Made by a program: the position numbers and the translations under genes. A stretch of DNA of 64,000 nt from CATOSP01 sp965237775 (GTDB taxonomy: Bacteria; Chloroflexota; Dehalococcoidia; Lucifugimonadales; UBA3495): NCBI GenBank assembly GCA_965237775.1, contig OZ250155.1:3534001-3598000 (forward strand), in the 5' to 3' direction. Below, in pieces: positions 16,323-24,872 of the stretch; position 1 is the stretch's first letter, and every line of letters starts with the position of its first letter. Below the pieces are notes generated by a model, which saw only the letters and a program-made list of their open reading frames with translations, was not told the DNA's origin and ran no database searches.

Positions 16323-17417
16323 TTGAAAGCCGCTGTTTGCTACGAGGTTGGGCAACCATTGGTAGTTGAAGACGTGGAATTGGACGACCCGAAAGCGGGC
16401 GAGGTGCTGGTTAAAATCGGGGCCGCCGGCATCTGCCGCAGCGACCGGCATTTCATGCACGGCGACGCGGTGATCAATCTGCCCGCCGTCCTGGGTCACG
16501 AGGGCGCGGGCACCGTGACCGGAGTGGGACCTGGCGTGACCTCGGTCAGGCCTGGGGACCAGGTGATCTTGTCATTTGTACCCGCGTGCGGCCGGTGTAA
16601 GTCCTGCCTAGAGGGACGTTCCAACCTTTGCGACAGGCACATGGCCACGGGCCCGTTCATGTACGACGGGACGACCCGCTTGCACAAGGGAGACCAGGCC
16701 ATCCACCACATGGGCAAAGTGGCCTGTTTCGCCGAATACGCGGTGGTTCCTGAGACCGGCTGCGTTCCGGTCGAGTCCCCAATTCCCATGGACAAAGCCG
16801 CCATGATCGGCTGCTGCGTGCCCACCGGGGTCGGGGCGGCCATCTACAGCGCCAAGGTCCAACCGGGCAGCACCGTTGCCGTCGTAGGCTGCGGCGGTGT
16901 GGGACTCAACGTAATCATGGGCGCCGCGTTGGTCAACGCATCCAAGATCATCGCGGTGGACATTCGCGAGAGCCAGTTGGAGTTCGCCATGAAGTTCGGC
17001 GCAACCCACTCGGTGAACGCCTCCGACCGGGACCCTGTTGCCCAGGTAAAAGAGCTAACCGACGGAAGGGGCGCGGACTACACCTTCGAGGTGTTCGGCT
17101 CCGGCGATACGATAAAAGCAGCCTACGACATGGCGGCTAAGAGCGGCACAGTAACCGTGGTGGGCATCGCTCCCATGGGGGATGAAGCGCCGCTGAACGC
17201 GGTGGAGATGGTACGCTTCGAGAAGACAGTCCGGGGCACGTACTACGGTTCCGCCCACTCCGCCACCGACATGCCAGCCATGGTGGACTTGTATCGCGCC
17301 GGCAAGCTGAACCTGGACGACCTAGTTGTGCGGCATTACTCTCTTGACCAGATCAACGAGGCCTACGGAGACATGGACAACGGCGAGGTTGGCCGGGGCG
17401 CCATAGTCTTCGACTAG
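16323..17417 (+). CDS. Zinc-dependent alcohol dehydrogenase (MDR family)
   Basis: A 364-residue medium-chain dehydrogenase/reductase. Catalytic zinc ligands are Cys38 (GICRSD) and His59-Glu60 (GHEGAGTV); the structural zinc site has Cys89, 92, 95 and 103 (CGRCKSCLEGRSNLC). The Rossmann motif is VVGCGGVGLN near 190. The YDGTTRLHKGD insertion and MGKVACFAEYAVVP are typical of the NAD(P)-dependent type III/AdhE2-like mycothiol- or formaldehyde-related branch, but substrate specificity is not certain. The start is TTG, with AGGAGA 7 nt upstream. It is divergent from the HAD phosphatase and is followed 31 bp later by a GNAT gene. Confidence 0.9.
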   Translation: MKAAVCYEVGQPLVVEDVELDDPKAGEVLVKIGAAGICRSDRHFMHGDAVINLPAVLGHEGAGTVTGVGPGVTSVRPGDQVILSFVPACGRCKSCLEGRSNLCDRHMATGPFMYDGTTRLHKGDQAIHHMGKVACFAEYAVVPETGCVPVESPIPMDKAAMIGCCVPTGVGAAIYSAKVQPGSTVAVVGCGGVGLNVIMGAALVNASKIIAVDIRESQLEFAMKFGATHSVNASDRDPVAQVKELTDGRGADYTFEVFGSGDTIKAAYDMAAKSGTVTVVGIAPMGDEAPLNAVEMVRFEKTVRGTYYGSAHSATDMPAMVDLYRAGKLNLDDLVVRHYSLDQINEAYGDMDNGEVGRGAIVFD

Positions 17418-17448
17418 ACGTTCGGCCTTGGGCAAGACGTTTGATCGA

Positions 17449-17883
17449 ATGGACGGGGTCTTAATAAAGCGCGTCGAATCCGAGGCGGAGATGGAAGCGG
17501 CCATTGGCGTGCGCTTCCGGGTCTTCGTCTCGGAGCAAGCGGTCCCTCCGGAAGAGGAGTTGGACGAAGCCGACGCCACGGCCACCCACGCCATAGCCCT
17601 CTCCCGCGGTGAGGTCGTCGGGACCGGCCGCCTGCTACGCCAAGACGATAGAACCGCAGTGATCGGGCGCATGGCCGTGGACCTAGAGTTCAGGCGCAGA
17701 GGCGTCGGGGGACAGATTCTTCTGTTCCTGGAAGAGGAAGCCCGCTCCCAGGGCTATAGAAGCTCCTTACTTCATGCCCAGGAATACGTCAAGAGCTTCT
17801 ACGCCGCCCACGGCTACGTAGAGCATGGAGAGTTATTCCTAGAGGTCAACATCCCACACATAGAGATGCGCAAGGAGCTGTGA
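17449..17883 (+). CDS. GNAT family N-acetyltransferase
   Basis: A 144-residue GNAT of the ElaA-like type. FRVFVSEQAVPPEEELDEADATATHAIAL forms the first half; the acetyl-CoA binding motif A is IGRMAVDLEFRRRGVGGQIL, with the R-R-x-G-V-G pyrophosphate loop, followed by YRSSLLHAQEYVKSFYAAHGYVEHG (motif B). Substrate is unknown. The ATG at 17449 is preferred over an upstream TTG. It closely follows the dehydrogenase and may be co-transcribed. Confidence 0.85.
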   Translation: MDGVLIKRVESEAEMEAAIGVRFRVFVSEQAVPPEEELDEADATATHAIALSRGEVVGTGRLLRQDDRTAVIGRMAVDLEFRRRGVGGQILLFLEEEARSQGYRSSLLHAQEYVKSFYAAHGYVEHGELFLEVNIPHIEMRKEL

Positions 17884-17911
17884 CAGGCCTCCGGTGGTGA
17901 CGAGAGTAGGC

Positions 17912-18208
17912 TTAGACCGCCACGCCCTCGATCACACGCACTTCCATTTTTGCGATGTGGCTGGTGGGGATATCTCCCAGCGCCGACCGCTCCGGCGAGG
18001 CGAAGTACGCGGCCTCTTTCACCGGTATCTCCTCGACGCTGTTAAAACGCCGCACCCAGATGAACTCGGTCCGGTCGGCATTGGTCCACGAGGCTTCCAC
18101 GGGAATACCGAGCCTATCGTGCAATGGCCGGATCTGCTCGTTGAACAGCTTCACCCACGAGTCCATCATTCCTCGGTTGATCGTGTAAATCCTCAACTGG
18201 GAAACCAT
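17912..18208 (-). CDS. NIPSNAP family protein
   Basis: A 98-residue ferredoxin-fold protein of the NIPSNAP group. QLRIYTINRGMMDSWVKLFNEQIRPLHDRLGIPVEASW matches the family's N-terminal signature, and FIWVRRFNSVEEIPVKEAAYFASPE the second half. Such small dimeric alpha-beta barrels often accompany catabolic enzymes, with no fixed reaction. It is the last gene of a three-gene operon with an enolase-superfamily enzyme and a TPP-binding subunit. Confidence 0.87.
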   Translation of the reverse strand: MVSQLRIYTINRGMMDSWVKLFNEQIRPLHDRLGIPVEASWTNADRTEFIWVRRFNSVEEIPVKEAAYFASPERSALGDIPTSHIAKMEVRVIEGVAV

Positions 18209-18244
18209 CCCAGCACCTCCGATTCTTTCGAATAGGGTCTGCTT

Positions 18245-19333
18245 TTAAGCCACCTGGTATTGCCGGATGCAGTCTTCGCTGAAGCTGAGGCCGAGGCCGG
18301 GCTTGTCGGGCACAACCAGCTCCCCGTCTACGATCTCGGGAGTCTCGTCGAAGAGGCGTAGTGTCCAGGGCATGTACTCCACCGTCAGACCATTGGGAAT
18401 CGACGCCATTAGCTGGACGTGCATCTCGGGGATGAGGTGGCTGACCACCGGAATGTTGAACGCCTCGGCCATCCCCGCCACCTTGCGCCAGGGTGTGATC
18501 CCTCCGACACGCAGCAGGTCGATCATCACTATGTCTATCGACCGGTGTTCCAGCATGTTCCTGAACGGGGTGATGCCGTATACGTACTCGCCCGCGCAAA
18601 TGGGTGTGGTCAGGGCGTCGGCAACCCGCGCCAAGCCCTGGTAATCGTCCTGTGCCACCACGTCTTCCAGCCAGAACAGGTGCAGGTCTTCGACCCGGCT
18701 CCCGATCTCGATGGCCTGGTTGACGTTCCAGAGTTGGTTGATGTCGCACATCAGGTCGATATCGGGGCCAATACCGTCGCGGAGGACCTGCATCCGCTGA
18801 ATCTCCCGATCGGCGGTTGGTTCGGCGCCCATCTGGGTCTTCATCTGCTTGAAGCCCATGTTCACCAACCGGGGACCGGCTTCGGCCAGGTATTCGATGT
18901 TCATGGGGCGCATCAGCGCGCCGCTGGCATAGGTGGGGACCCGGTCCCGGTACCCGCCCAAGAGCGAACAGACCGATTGGTCCAGGGCCTTGCCCTTGAT
19001 GTCCCAGAGGGCTTGGTCCACGGCGGAGAGCGCCAGGGTGAAGATGCCCCCCGGCCCTGCGCCGCTGGCCGCGCTGCGCAGGTCGCCGGTGACCGCCTCG
19101 ATTGGCATCGGATCGCGCCCTATGATGAGCTCGCAAAGAGCATCGACCGCCTCTTTTAGCGCCCTGGTCAAAGGGCCTCCAAAGAAGGTCAGCCCAATGC
19201 CCTGGATACCCTCGTCGGTATCCAACTCCAACGTAACGAACTCCCTGGTACCGTCTCCCTGGTCAACCCCAACGATCAAGGGATTGTCCGCCGGGGTACG
19301 CAGGATGCGGGTGGTGGCCCTGGTAATTCTCAT
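18245..19333 (-). CDS. Mandelate racemase/muconate lactonizing enzyme family protein
   Basis: A 362-residue enolase-superfamily enzyme of the mandelate racemase subgroup. The catalytic set is complete: Lys163 and Lys165 (FKQMKTQ, the K-x-K base), metal ligands Asp197 (MCDIN), Glu223 (WLEDV) and Glu249 (AGEYVYG), and His299 (SHLIPEMH) with its partner Asp272 (IDLLRVGGIT). This geometry supports abstraction of an alpha proton from a carboxylate, giving racemisation or dehydration of a hydroxy or sugar acid. The substrate is not predictable. It lies between genes for a TPP-binding subunit and a NIPSNAP protein on the same strand, so it probably works in one catabolic route with them. Confidence 0.92.
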   Translation of the reverse strand: MRITRATTRILRTPADNPLIVGVDQGDGTREFVTLELDTDEGIQGIGLTFFGGPLTRALKEAVDALCELIIGRDPMPIEAVTGDLRSAASGAGPGGIFTLALSAVDQALWDIKGKALDQSVCSLLGGYRDRVPTYASGALMRPMNIEYLAEAGPRLVNMGFKQMKTQMGAEPTADREIQRMQVLRDGIGPDIDLMCDINQLWNVNQAIEIGSRVEDLHLFWLEDVVAQDDYQGLARVADALTTPICAGEYVYGITPFRNMLEHRSIDIVMIDLLRVGGITPWRKVAGMAEAFNIPVVSHLIPEMHVQLMASIPNGLTVEYMPWTLRLFDETPEIVDGELVVPDKPGLGLSFSEDCIRQYQVA

Positions 19334-19391
19334 CTAATCAGTCCTCCGGTGGGTGGCCCAGCACGACGCCGGGTCCTGTGGATAACCATTG

Positions 19392-19973
19392 CTACCGCTT
19401 GGCGCCGAATTCGCCCATCAAGTCCGCTATGGGGTCACGGGCGCGCTGCCCCCGGTTGGCGGCCCGTTCTTCCGGAAGCCGGATGTCGGGGATGGTCTTC
19501 ACCCATACCAATACCGGCCCTTCCTGGCTGAAGATCTCCTCCGCCTGGGTGGCGAAGTCCTCCAGGTCGGTGAACTGGTATGTATGCCGGTATCCAGCCG
19601 CACGCGCCATGTCGGCGTAATCGGTAACTCCAGCGCCCGGAACGTCCTGCCCACCGGTAGTGGCATACACGCCGTTGTCGAGGACGAAATGGTACATGTT
19701 GCCGGGGGCCTTGTCGCCGATGGTGACGAGCGTACCCAGATTCATCACCAGGCTTCCGTCGCCATCGTACACGATGAATTTGGTGCCGGGCTGGGCCAGG
19801 CACATACCCAAGGCGAAGGACGACGTTTTGCCCATCGCCCCGCCTGTGGGGATGTCCCTCTTTTCGTTGCGGGAAACCTGGGCCCAGGCCCCGTTGGCCC
19901 GCATCGTGGGAACTACAACGGCGTCCTCCCGGTACCTGTCGATTACCTTCATCATCTCTAGTTGGTCAATCAT
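19392..19973 (-). CDS. TPP-binding decarboxylase subunit, sulfopyruvate decarboxylase beta-like
   Basis: A 193-residue protein equal to the C-terminal (PP) domain of TPP enzymes. The TPP/Mg motif is GDGSLVMNLGTLVTIGDKAPGNMYHFVLDNGVYATTGGQ (G-D-G at ~71-73 to N-x-x-x-x-T-G-G), and the upstream PTGGAMGKTSSFALGMCLAQ is characteristic of the beta subunit of sulfopyruvate or phosphonopyruvate decarboxylases (ComE-like). The partner Pyr-domain (alpha) subunit is not adjacent. The start has GGAGGAGG 5-6 nt upstream and heads the operon with the enolase-superfamily gene. Decarboxylation of a 3-substituted pyruvate is the best guess. Confidence 0.82.
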   Translation of the reverse strand: MIDQLEMMKVIDRYREDAVVVPTMRANGAWAQVSRNEKRDIPTGGAMGKTSSFALGMCLAQPGTKFIVYDGDGSLVMNLGTLVTIGDKAPGNMYHFVLDNGVYATTGGQDVPGAGVTDYADMARAAGYRHTYQFTDLEDFATQAEEIFSQEGPVLVWVKTIPDIRLPEERAANRGQRARDPIADLMGEFGAKR

Positions 19974-20209
19974 TCAGACCTCCTCCAGACCCCTTTGACG
20001 AGGCTTGGAATTCATCACCTGTCGGCTGTGATTCGGGTGGGAAATTAGACCTTATTGGGCTGGCCCATTCTAACATACAACCTTCCCACCCACGCCCTGG
20101 GTCCCGTCAGTTGAGACCGCCCTTGACTACACCGGAAGAAGCCCGCCATTGTATACTTAGGTCAGATCCGTTGGACGCAACGGGACGCAGCGCAGTCAGG
20201 AGGTAGAAC

Positions 20210-20989
20210 GTGGCTACTCAATCAGACGAGATCAAACGGCTGGTCCGGGAACGGTACGGCTCCCGCGCCAAGGGAGTGATCCAACTCACCGTGGTCGAGC
20301 AACCCGCGGGTAGAGAGGCCGCTTGTTGCAGCCCCGCGGACATGGACCGGGCGCTGCGGCTCTACAACGAGGGGCAGCTCGCCGGTCTACCCGCCGAGTC
20401 CATCGCGGCGTCGGCAGGCTGCGGCAACCCAACCGCCCTGGCCGACCTCAAAGAAGGGGAAAGGGTGCTGGACCTGGGTTCGGGAGGCGGGATCGACTGC
20501 TTTCTCGCGGCCAACCAAGTGGGAGACTCGGGTCACGTCTTCGGCCTGGATATGACCCCCGGCATGCTGGAGTTGGCGCGGACAAACCAGGCCAACCTGG
20601 GGTTGACCAACGTGGAGTTCGTGCAGGGCGAGATGGAAAATATGCCCTTGCCCGATTCTTCGGTGGACGTGGTCATTTCCAACTGCGTGGTCTGCCTGTC
20701 ACCGGACAAGGACGCAGTCTTTCAGGAGACGTTCAGGGTGCTGGCTCCCGGCGGACGCATTCACATCTCCGACATGATGTCCGATACGGATGAAGGTCCA
20801 GCCCGCACCGACCCGGAGGCTTGGGCGTCCTGCATCGCTGGAGCCGAGCATCGGGACGTATACCTTGACCGGCTACGCAAGGCGGGCTTCGAGGGGATCA
20901 CCATCACCGAAGAGACGGCCCGGTGCGACGACGAAGGCGTGCCGATGAACGTTTCCAGCGTGAAGGTTGTCGCTCATAAACCCGTGTAG
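20210..20989 (+). CDS. arsM: Arsenite S-adenosylmethionine methyltransferase
   Basis: A 259-residue class I SAM methyltransferase of the ArsM type, which methylates As(III) to methylated arsenicals. SAM-binding motif I is VLDLGSGGGIDCFLAA (87-101) and the acidic motif II is VFGLDMTPGMLE. The arsenic-binding cysteines are at Cys71 (AGCGNP), Cys159 (SNCVVCLSPDK) and Cys208 (SCIAGAEH), with the Cys39-Cys40 pair near the N-terminus. The start is GTG with CAGGAGG 6 nt upstream, and a TATACT at 20152 may be its -10 box. No arsR or efflux gene is adjacent, so the gene stands alone, divergent from the TPP operon. Confidence 0.92.
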   Translation: MATQSDEIKRLVRERYGSRAKGVIQLTVVEQPAGREAACCSPADMDRALRLYNEGQLAGLPAESIAASAGCGNPTALADLKEGERVLDLGSGGGIDCFLAANQVGDSGHVFGLDMTPGMLELARTNQANLGLTNVEFVQGEMENMPLPDSSVDVVISNCVVCLSPDKDAVFQETFRVLAPGGRIHISDMMSDTDEGPARTDPEAWASCIAGAEHRDVYLDRLRKAGFEGITITEETARCDDEGVPMNVSSVKVVAHKPV

Positions 20990-21000
20990 AAACCGCCCGA

Positions 21001-21711
21001 TCACCCCAAGCGAATAACCTTGAAAGCTTCGGCAAACTGAAAGCCCACCTTCCTGGCGGTTTCGAGCCTGCCCAGGGGGAACCACTCGTTGGCCTCCTCT
21101 TCGGTGACCTGGGAACGGTGGGCTTTCAAGGCTTCTAGCGCCTTGTCCATGTGGTCCGTGACGTCGATGAACATGTCGGAGCCTTCCTCGCCGCCTCCAA
21201 TCCACACTTCCTTAACCTTGTGGGGCTCTAGTCCCTCCTCCAGTAGGTCCGGAAACGTAAGCCGGTCGCGGGCTGTCGGAAAGACAGCGGCCATCGTGGC
21301 CTCGCCTGCCGCCAGGTGGTCCGGATGGGCCAGGTAGACCCGGTCTGAAGGGTTCCTAATCGGGTTTTCCGTGATCAACACATCGGGACGGTGCCTCCGA
21401 ATCTCACGGGCAAGCTGTTTGCGCAGCTCCAAGGTAGGCTCCAAGTAGGCGTCGGGGTGACCCAGAAAGACCACCTCCGCCACTCCCAGCACCTCGCAAG
21501 CTTCCCGTTGCTCCGCCTCCCGGATACTCGCAAGGGTCTCACTGCTCATACCAGGGTCGTCGCTCCCCTTACTTCCATCGGTGCAGAGGACGTAGACCAC
21601 GTGCCAGCCTTCGGCGCACCACTTGGCCACGGTCCCAGCGCACATCCACTCGGCGTCGTCGGGGTGAGCCACCACCACCATCCCCCTGCTATGAGTCTCA
21701 TCAGATGCCAT
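21001..21711 (-). CDS. PIG-L family deacetylase
   Basis: A 236-residue LmbE-like zinc N-deacetylase. The zinc motif MVVVAHPDDAEWMCAGT lies at residues 11-27 (His and Asp ligands plus the catalytic Asp), and the third ligand is in YLAHPDHLAAGEA. TDGSKGSDDPGMSSETLASIREAEQREACEVLGV is the usual linker helix. Members deacetylate GlcNAc-type substrates or make thiol cofactors such as mycothiol or bacillithiol. The ATG at 21711 has AGGAGGA 7 nt upstream, preferred over a longer frame beginning at 21936 that overlaps the divergent gene. Confidence 0.9.
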   Translation of the reverse strand: MASDETHSRGMVVVAHPDDAEWMCAGTVAKWCAEGWHVVYVLCTDGSKGSDDPGMSSETLASIREAEQREACEVLGVAEVVFLGHPDAYLEPTLELRKQLAREIRRHRPDVLITENPIRNPSDRVYLAHPDHLAAGEATMAAVFPTARDRLTFPDLLEEGLEPHKVKEVWIGGGEEGSDMFIDVTDHMDKALEALKAHRSQVTEEEANEWFPLGRLETARKVGFQFAEAFKVIRLG

Positions 21712-21841
21712 TAAGACCTTCCTCCTGGTAATCTTTCCATATAGGGCGCACGCATCAAGATAGAATATAAATTGGTTGACCACCACACGCGTCTCTCGCA
21801 AGGGCGCGAGCGGAATTAATTCACCGCCGGGAGCATAGGCC

Positions 21842-22291
21842 ATGCCGGACCTCTGGGCAATGACCACGACATTTGAGTCCGTCTCCGTGGGAGACCGGTT
21901 GCCGGTGCTGGTGAAATTTGAGACCAAAGAGACCATAGCCCGCTTGAACGCTCTCGCGGAATCGGGTTCCGCTTCGATTCACGCCGCAGACGGTGACGCC
22001 GCGGACAATCTTGAAGTTGACGACGCCATCTCCCTTTCTGAAGGCGCGCTAAGGGCATACGCCTACGAGCTATTGGAGAAGGGGTTCCCCATCGCGGCTC
22101 GCGACGCCCCCGGCAATCGCGTGGAACTGGAATTCTCCGCGCCTGTGCGAGAGGGAGACATCATCAGCCTTACCGGGGTGGTCTCCTCGAAAAGAGAGGA
22201 TGGGGGCCTGCGGCTGGTCGAGTGCCGGTTGGCGGTGGAGGATGACAAGGGCGAGCCCGTGGGTCAGGGGTCTGCGGTGGTCGCGCTCTAG
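21842..22291 (+). CDS. MaoC-like hot-dog domain protein (putative)
   Basis: A 149-residue protein with hot-dog-fold features: a start like MaoC-type hydratases (FESVSVGDRLPVLVKFET), a central helix SEGALRAYAYELLEKGFP, and strands RVELEFSAPVREGDIISLTGVVSSKR and LRLVECRLAVEDDKGEPVGQGSAVVAL. The last two are the typical V-x-x-G-D-x-I/L-x-x-x-G-x-V and G-x-A-x-V ends. The usual D-x-x-x-x-H catalytic pair is not obvious, so activity as a hydratase is unsure. A GGGAG lies 9 nt before the ATG; a second in-frame ATG follows at 21860. Confidence 0.65.
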   Translation: MPDLWAMTTTFESVSVGDRLPVLVKFETKETIARLNALAESGSASIHAADGDAADNLEVDDAISLSEGALRAYAYELLEKGFPIAARDAPGNRVELEFSAPVREGDIISLTGVVSSKREDGGLRLVECRLAVEDDKGEPVGQGSAVVAL

Positions 22292-22301
22292 CTCCGAAGG
22301 G

Positions 22302-22817
22302 CTATCGTCTGTTACGCGCCCCTTTCCTTCTGCGCCTTCTGGAGCGCGGGGCCGTGGGCTCTCGCGGCGGTCCTCCGGAGACCACCGCAGACGGCGATTC
22401 CTCTGGATTCCCAACCAGATAGTCAGACTTATGCTTGCTCCAATGCGCCTGGGTGATCCCGGTCACCACGAGGCCCGGTGCGATCAAGGCCGCCAATTCG
22501 ATCATGTTGACATCCGGTTCTCTGAATCTCACCACGATCATCGTTCCGCCAGCCAGCAGCATTGCCCATGAGAGAGTTCCGGTGATGAACCCAGTGTGCC
22601 AGGGCGACCTGATAATCAGCACTGCCCACGCCGGCCACAGCGACACGTAAAGGATGGGCCAGCCGAAGATAAAGGCTGGAATCAGAAACCAGTTGTGGTA
22701 GTACCAGGGTCGCGGACCAGGTACGGCCGCCTGGGTCTGGTTGATCCTGTCCCAAAGGCCGCCGAGCGTCTTTCGTAATGAGCGGGTCTCCGCAGGACCC
22801 GTGTCTCCTTGAGTCAT
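22302..22817 (-). CDS. Hypothetical membrane protein, three to four transmembrane segments
   Basis: A 171-residue protein. An N-terminal soluble part ends at PWYYHNWFLIPAFIFGWPIL, followed by hydrophobic spans WPAWAVLIIRSPW, FITGTLSWAMLLAGGTMIVV and MIELAALIAPGLVVTGIT. The C-terminal 40 residues are positively charged (RSRRRRRKGARNRR), so this end is probably cytoplasmic. I do not recognise the family. The start at 22817 avoids overlap with the upstream gene; 22862 is also in frame. Confidence 0.65.
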   Translation of the reverse strand: MTQGDTGPAETRSLRKTLGGLWDRINQTQAAVPGPRPWYYHNWFLIPAFIFGWPILYVSLWPAWAVLIIRSPWHTGFITGTLSWAMLLAGGTMIVVRFREPDVNMIELAALIAPGLVVTGITQAHWSKHKSDYLVGNPEESPSAVVSGGPPREPTAPRSRRRRRKGARNRR

Positions 22818-22830
22818 GGGTGAAAGGTGG

Positions 22831-23160
22831 TCAGTTCCGCGCCAGGAGAACGTGGAACTCAAGGACTTCGATGGGGCGCTGTTGACGGATAGAGGCGGCG
22901 GAGTATTCGATGCACATCCTGGCGAACCCGGAGTATTCGTAGACGTTGGAGCCCATCACCACCAAGGGCGCTTCGGGGGACAGTTCGACCTTCAGCTGGT
23001 TTTCGTCCTCGTGGTCGACCTGCACATTCACGGAGCATTCAGCCATTCGCTCGATCTTTTCCTGGATGCGCTGGATAAAGACCTGGTCGTCCAAGATTGC
23101 CCTCTCCAGGTGATAATCGCATCCCCTATGACTTTGGAGAGAGGGGATGACAGCCGCCAC
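22831..23160 (-). CDS. Hypothetical protein
   Basis: A 109-residue acidic alpha/beta protein. VFIQRIQEKIERMAECSVNVQVDHEDENQLKVELSPEAPLVVMGSNVYEYSGFARMCIEYSAASIRQQRP reads like a compact folded domain, but I recognise no family. The GTG at 23160 is the longest possibility; a start several codons later is equally likely. It lies 13 bp upstream of the membrane protein gene on the same strand, so the two probably form an operon. Confidence 0.55.
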   Translation of the reverse strand: MAAVIPSLQSHRGCDYHLERAILDDQVFIQRIQEKIERMAECSVNVQVDHEDENQLKVELSPEAPLVVMGSNVYEYSGFARMCIEYSAASIRQQRPIEVLEFHVLLARN

Positions 23161-23357
23161 ATTTTAGCATATTGAGGCTCCCTTTCAGGCATAGGCGACC
23201 GCCCCTCGACATTCCGGGCAGGAGAAATGCTGGTTACGTTGACCCCCTGAATTCCGAAACCTCCGGGATTCCGAATTGCGCCGGAAAGTTGGGAGGTTAG
23301 TCCGGGACGGGGGTGGTGACCGGCATGTGCTGAATACAGGGTATCAACCTCCATGCC

Positions 23358-23386
23358 TTGACACTGAAAGGGGTGGTGACCATAAT
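23358..23386 (+). promoter_or_regulatory. Sigma-70-type promoter for the first MFS gene and sulfur cluster
   Basis: TTGACA (23358-23363) and CATAAT (23381-23386) are separated by exactly 17 bp, about 80 bp before the GTG start of the MFS gene. This is the best sigma-70 promoter in the window. It lies in a 306-bp intergenic region (23161-23466) that holds no other gene. Confidence 0.7.
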
Positions 23387-23466
23387 TTACGAACCCAGAA
23401 AATGTGTAGTTTTTCGTTTAACAACGGCTTCCACGCTGCGATTCGCCCACAGACCCAGGAATCCCC

Positions 23467-24804
23467 GTGGTAGAACCAGCCCTAACCCCGCAAAAGGGCC
23501 GTGTGGGCTCGATGTACCACTATGCTTGGGTCGTAGTCGGGATAGCGGTACTCCTCCAGGTCACCACCAACGCCATCAGCCAAGCTTTCTCCGTTCTTAT
23601 CCCAGTAATTCTGGACAAGTTCGAGTGGAGCCTCACCGCAATCTCCCTGGCCTACGTGTTTCGGAGCATAGTTGGGGCGGTCTTGTCACCAGCGGCTGGC
23701 TGGATTGGAGACCGGTACGGGGCGCGCCGCTCCATGATTTTCGCCACGGCCTGTTACATTATCGGGTTGTTGCTGCTGAGCACCATTACCGAGGTCTGGC
23801 AACTTTACCTCTACTACAGCGTGGTGCTGGGGGTGTCCCAGGCCATGTTCCGGGTGAACATTCCAACCACCGTCGCTGCCTGGTTCCGCAAGCGGTTGGG
23901 CATCGCTGTTGGAGTGCAGCAGGCTGCTGGCGGGATGGGGGCTTCGGTCATGGCTCCCGCATTGGCCCTACTGCTGTCAAACGTGGATTGGCAGACCGCT
24001 TTCTGGATTCTCCCGGCCATTGGCGGTGTCATCACCGTGACTCTGGTCTTGTTATTTCCAGGGGAGCCGGCCGACAAGGGTAAGAGCCCCTACGGGGCCA
24101 GCGACAACGACCCTCCACCCGTGGTAAACACCGACTCCACCGTGACCAAGCTCAGGTCGAAAGTGTTCCTGCAACACGCACGGCACACCAGGGCATTTTG
24201 GAACCTGATAGCCATTCATCACCTGGGATGCGTCGGCCATTCCATCATTATGGTCTGGGCGGTGACCTACGCCGTCAGTCAGGGTGTATCCCTTGGGTCG
24301 GCCTCCTGGATAGTTAGCCTCTACTCCTTCGCCAGCATCGCCAGCAGATTGGCCGTTCCCATCCTGGCCGACCGTATGGGGGCGAAATGGGTCATGGCAT
24401 TGGCTTACGCGATTCAGGGCGTGACCGTTGCCATGCTCTTCTGGACCGCGTCTCCCTGGCAGTTTTATATTTTCTCCGTTCTGTTCGGCCTTGGCCTGGG
24501 CGGAGAGATGTCCGCGTTCCTGGTGATTAACCGTCAGTACTACGGCATGGGTCCGGTCCGAACTATATTCGGGTTCCAGAGCATGGGCTCGGGTCTTGGC
24601 ATGGCATTGGGAGGGCTGCTCGGGGGAGTGGTATTTGATATGTTCGGGTCATACGACGTGGCGTGGTTAATCTCGATATTCACCAGCCTGGGAGGCGCGG
24701 CCTGCATCCTCTTCCTGGAACCCACTTCCAGGGTGCTGATCCCGGACTGGGAGCAGTCCCTTCCCGAAGGTGCCCGCACCCCCGCGCCCGTTCCCTCTGG
24801 GTAA
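23467..24804 (+). CDS. MFS transporter, first of two paralogues
   Basis: A 445-residue major facilitator with twelve predicted spans. YAWVVVGIAVLLQVTTNAISQAFSVLIPVILDKFEW is the start of the monocarboxylate/oxalate-formate antiporter-like branch. The loop 2-3 motif GWIGDRYGARR (G-x-x-x-D-R-x-G-x-R) is present, as is the cytoplasmic HARHTRAFWNL segment between the two halves. It ends LIPDWEQSLPEGARTP, an ending shared almost word for word with the MFS at 29732, so the two are paralogues flanking one cluster. The GTG start is the upstream choice; ATG 23512 is nearer the first span. The substrate is probably a small organic or sulfur-containing acid (inference). Confidence 0.88.
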   Translation: MVEPALTPQKGRVGSMYHYAWVVVGIAVLLQVTTNAISQAFSVLIPVILDKFEWSLTAISLAYVFRSIVGAVLSPAAGWIGDRYGARRSMIFATACYIIGLLLLSTITEVWQLYLYYSVVLGVSQAMFRVNIPTTVAAWFRKRLGIAVGVQQAAGGMGASVMAPALALLLSNVDWQTAFWILPAIGGVITVTLVLLFPGEPADKGKSPYGASDNDPPPVVNTDSTVTKLRSKVFLQHARHTRAFWNLIAIHHLGCVGHSIIMVWAVTYAVSQGVSLGSASWIVSLYSFASIASRLAVPILADRMGAKWVMALAYAIQGVTVAMLFWTASPWQFYIFSVLFGLGLGGEMSAFLVINRQYYGMGPVRTIFGFQSMGSGLGMALGGLLGGVVFDMFGSYDVAWLISIFTSLGGAACILFLEPTSRVLIPDWEQSLPEGARTPAPVPSG

Positions 24805-24872
24805 GCTGGAGTTGGATCCAAAGTCCAGGGAATCGTTCCCTGACGAACCCCACATACGGAGGTTGACCGGCG

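Noticed and set aside
16123..16359. N-terminal extension of the HAD phosphatase
   Set aside because: It would overlap the start of the divergent dehydrogenase, and the extra residues are Arg/Pro-rich without family likeness.
21712..21936. N-terminal extension of the PIG-L deacetylase
   Set aside because: The ATG at 21711 has an excellent AGGAGGA site, and the extension overlaps the divergent gene.
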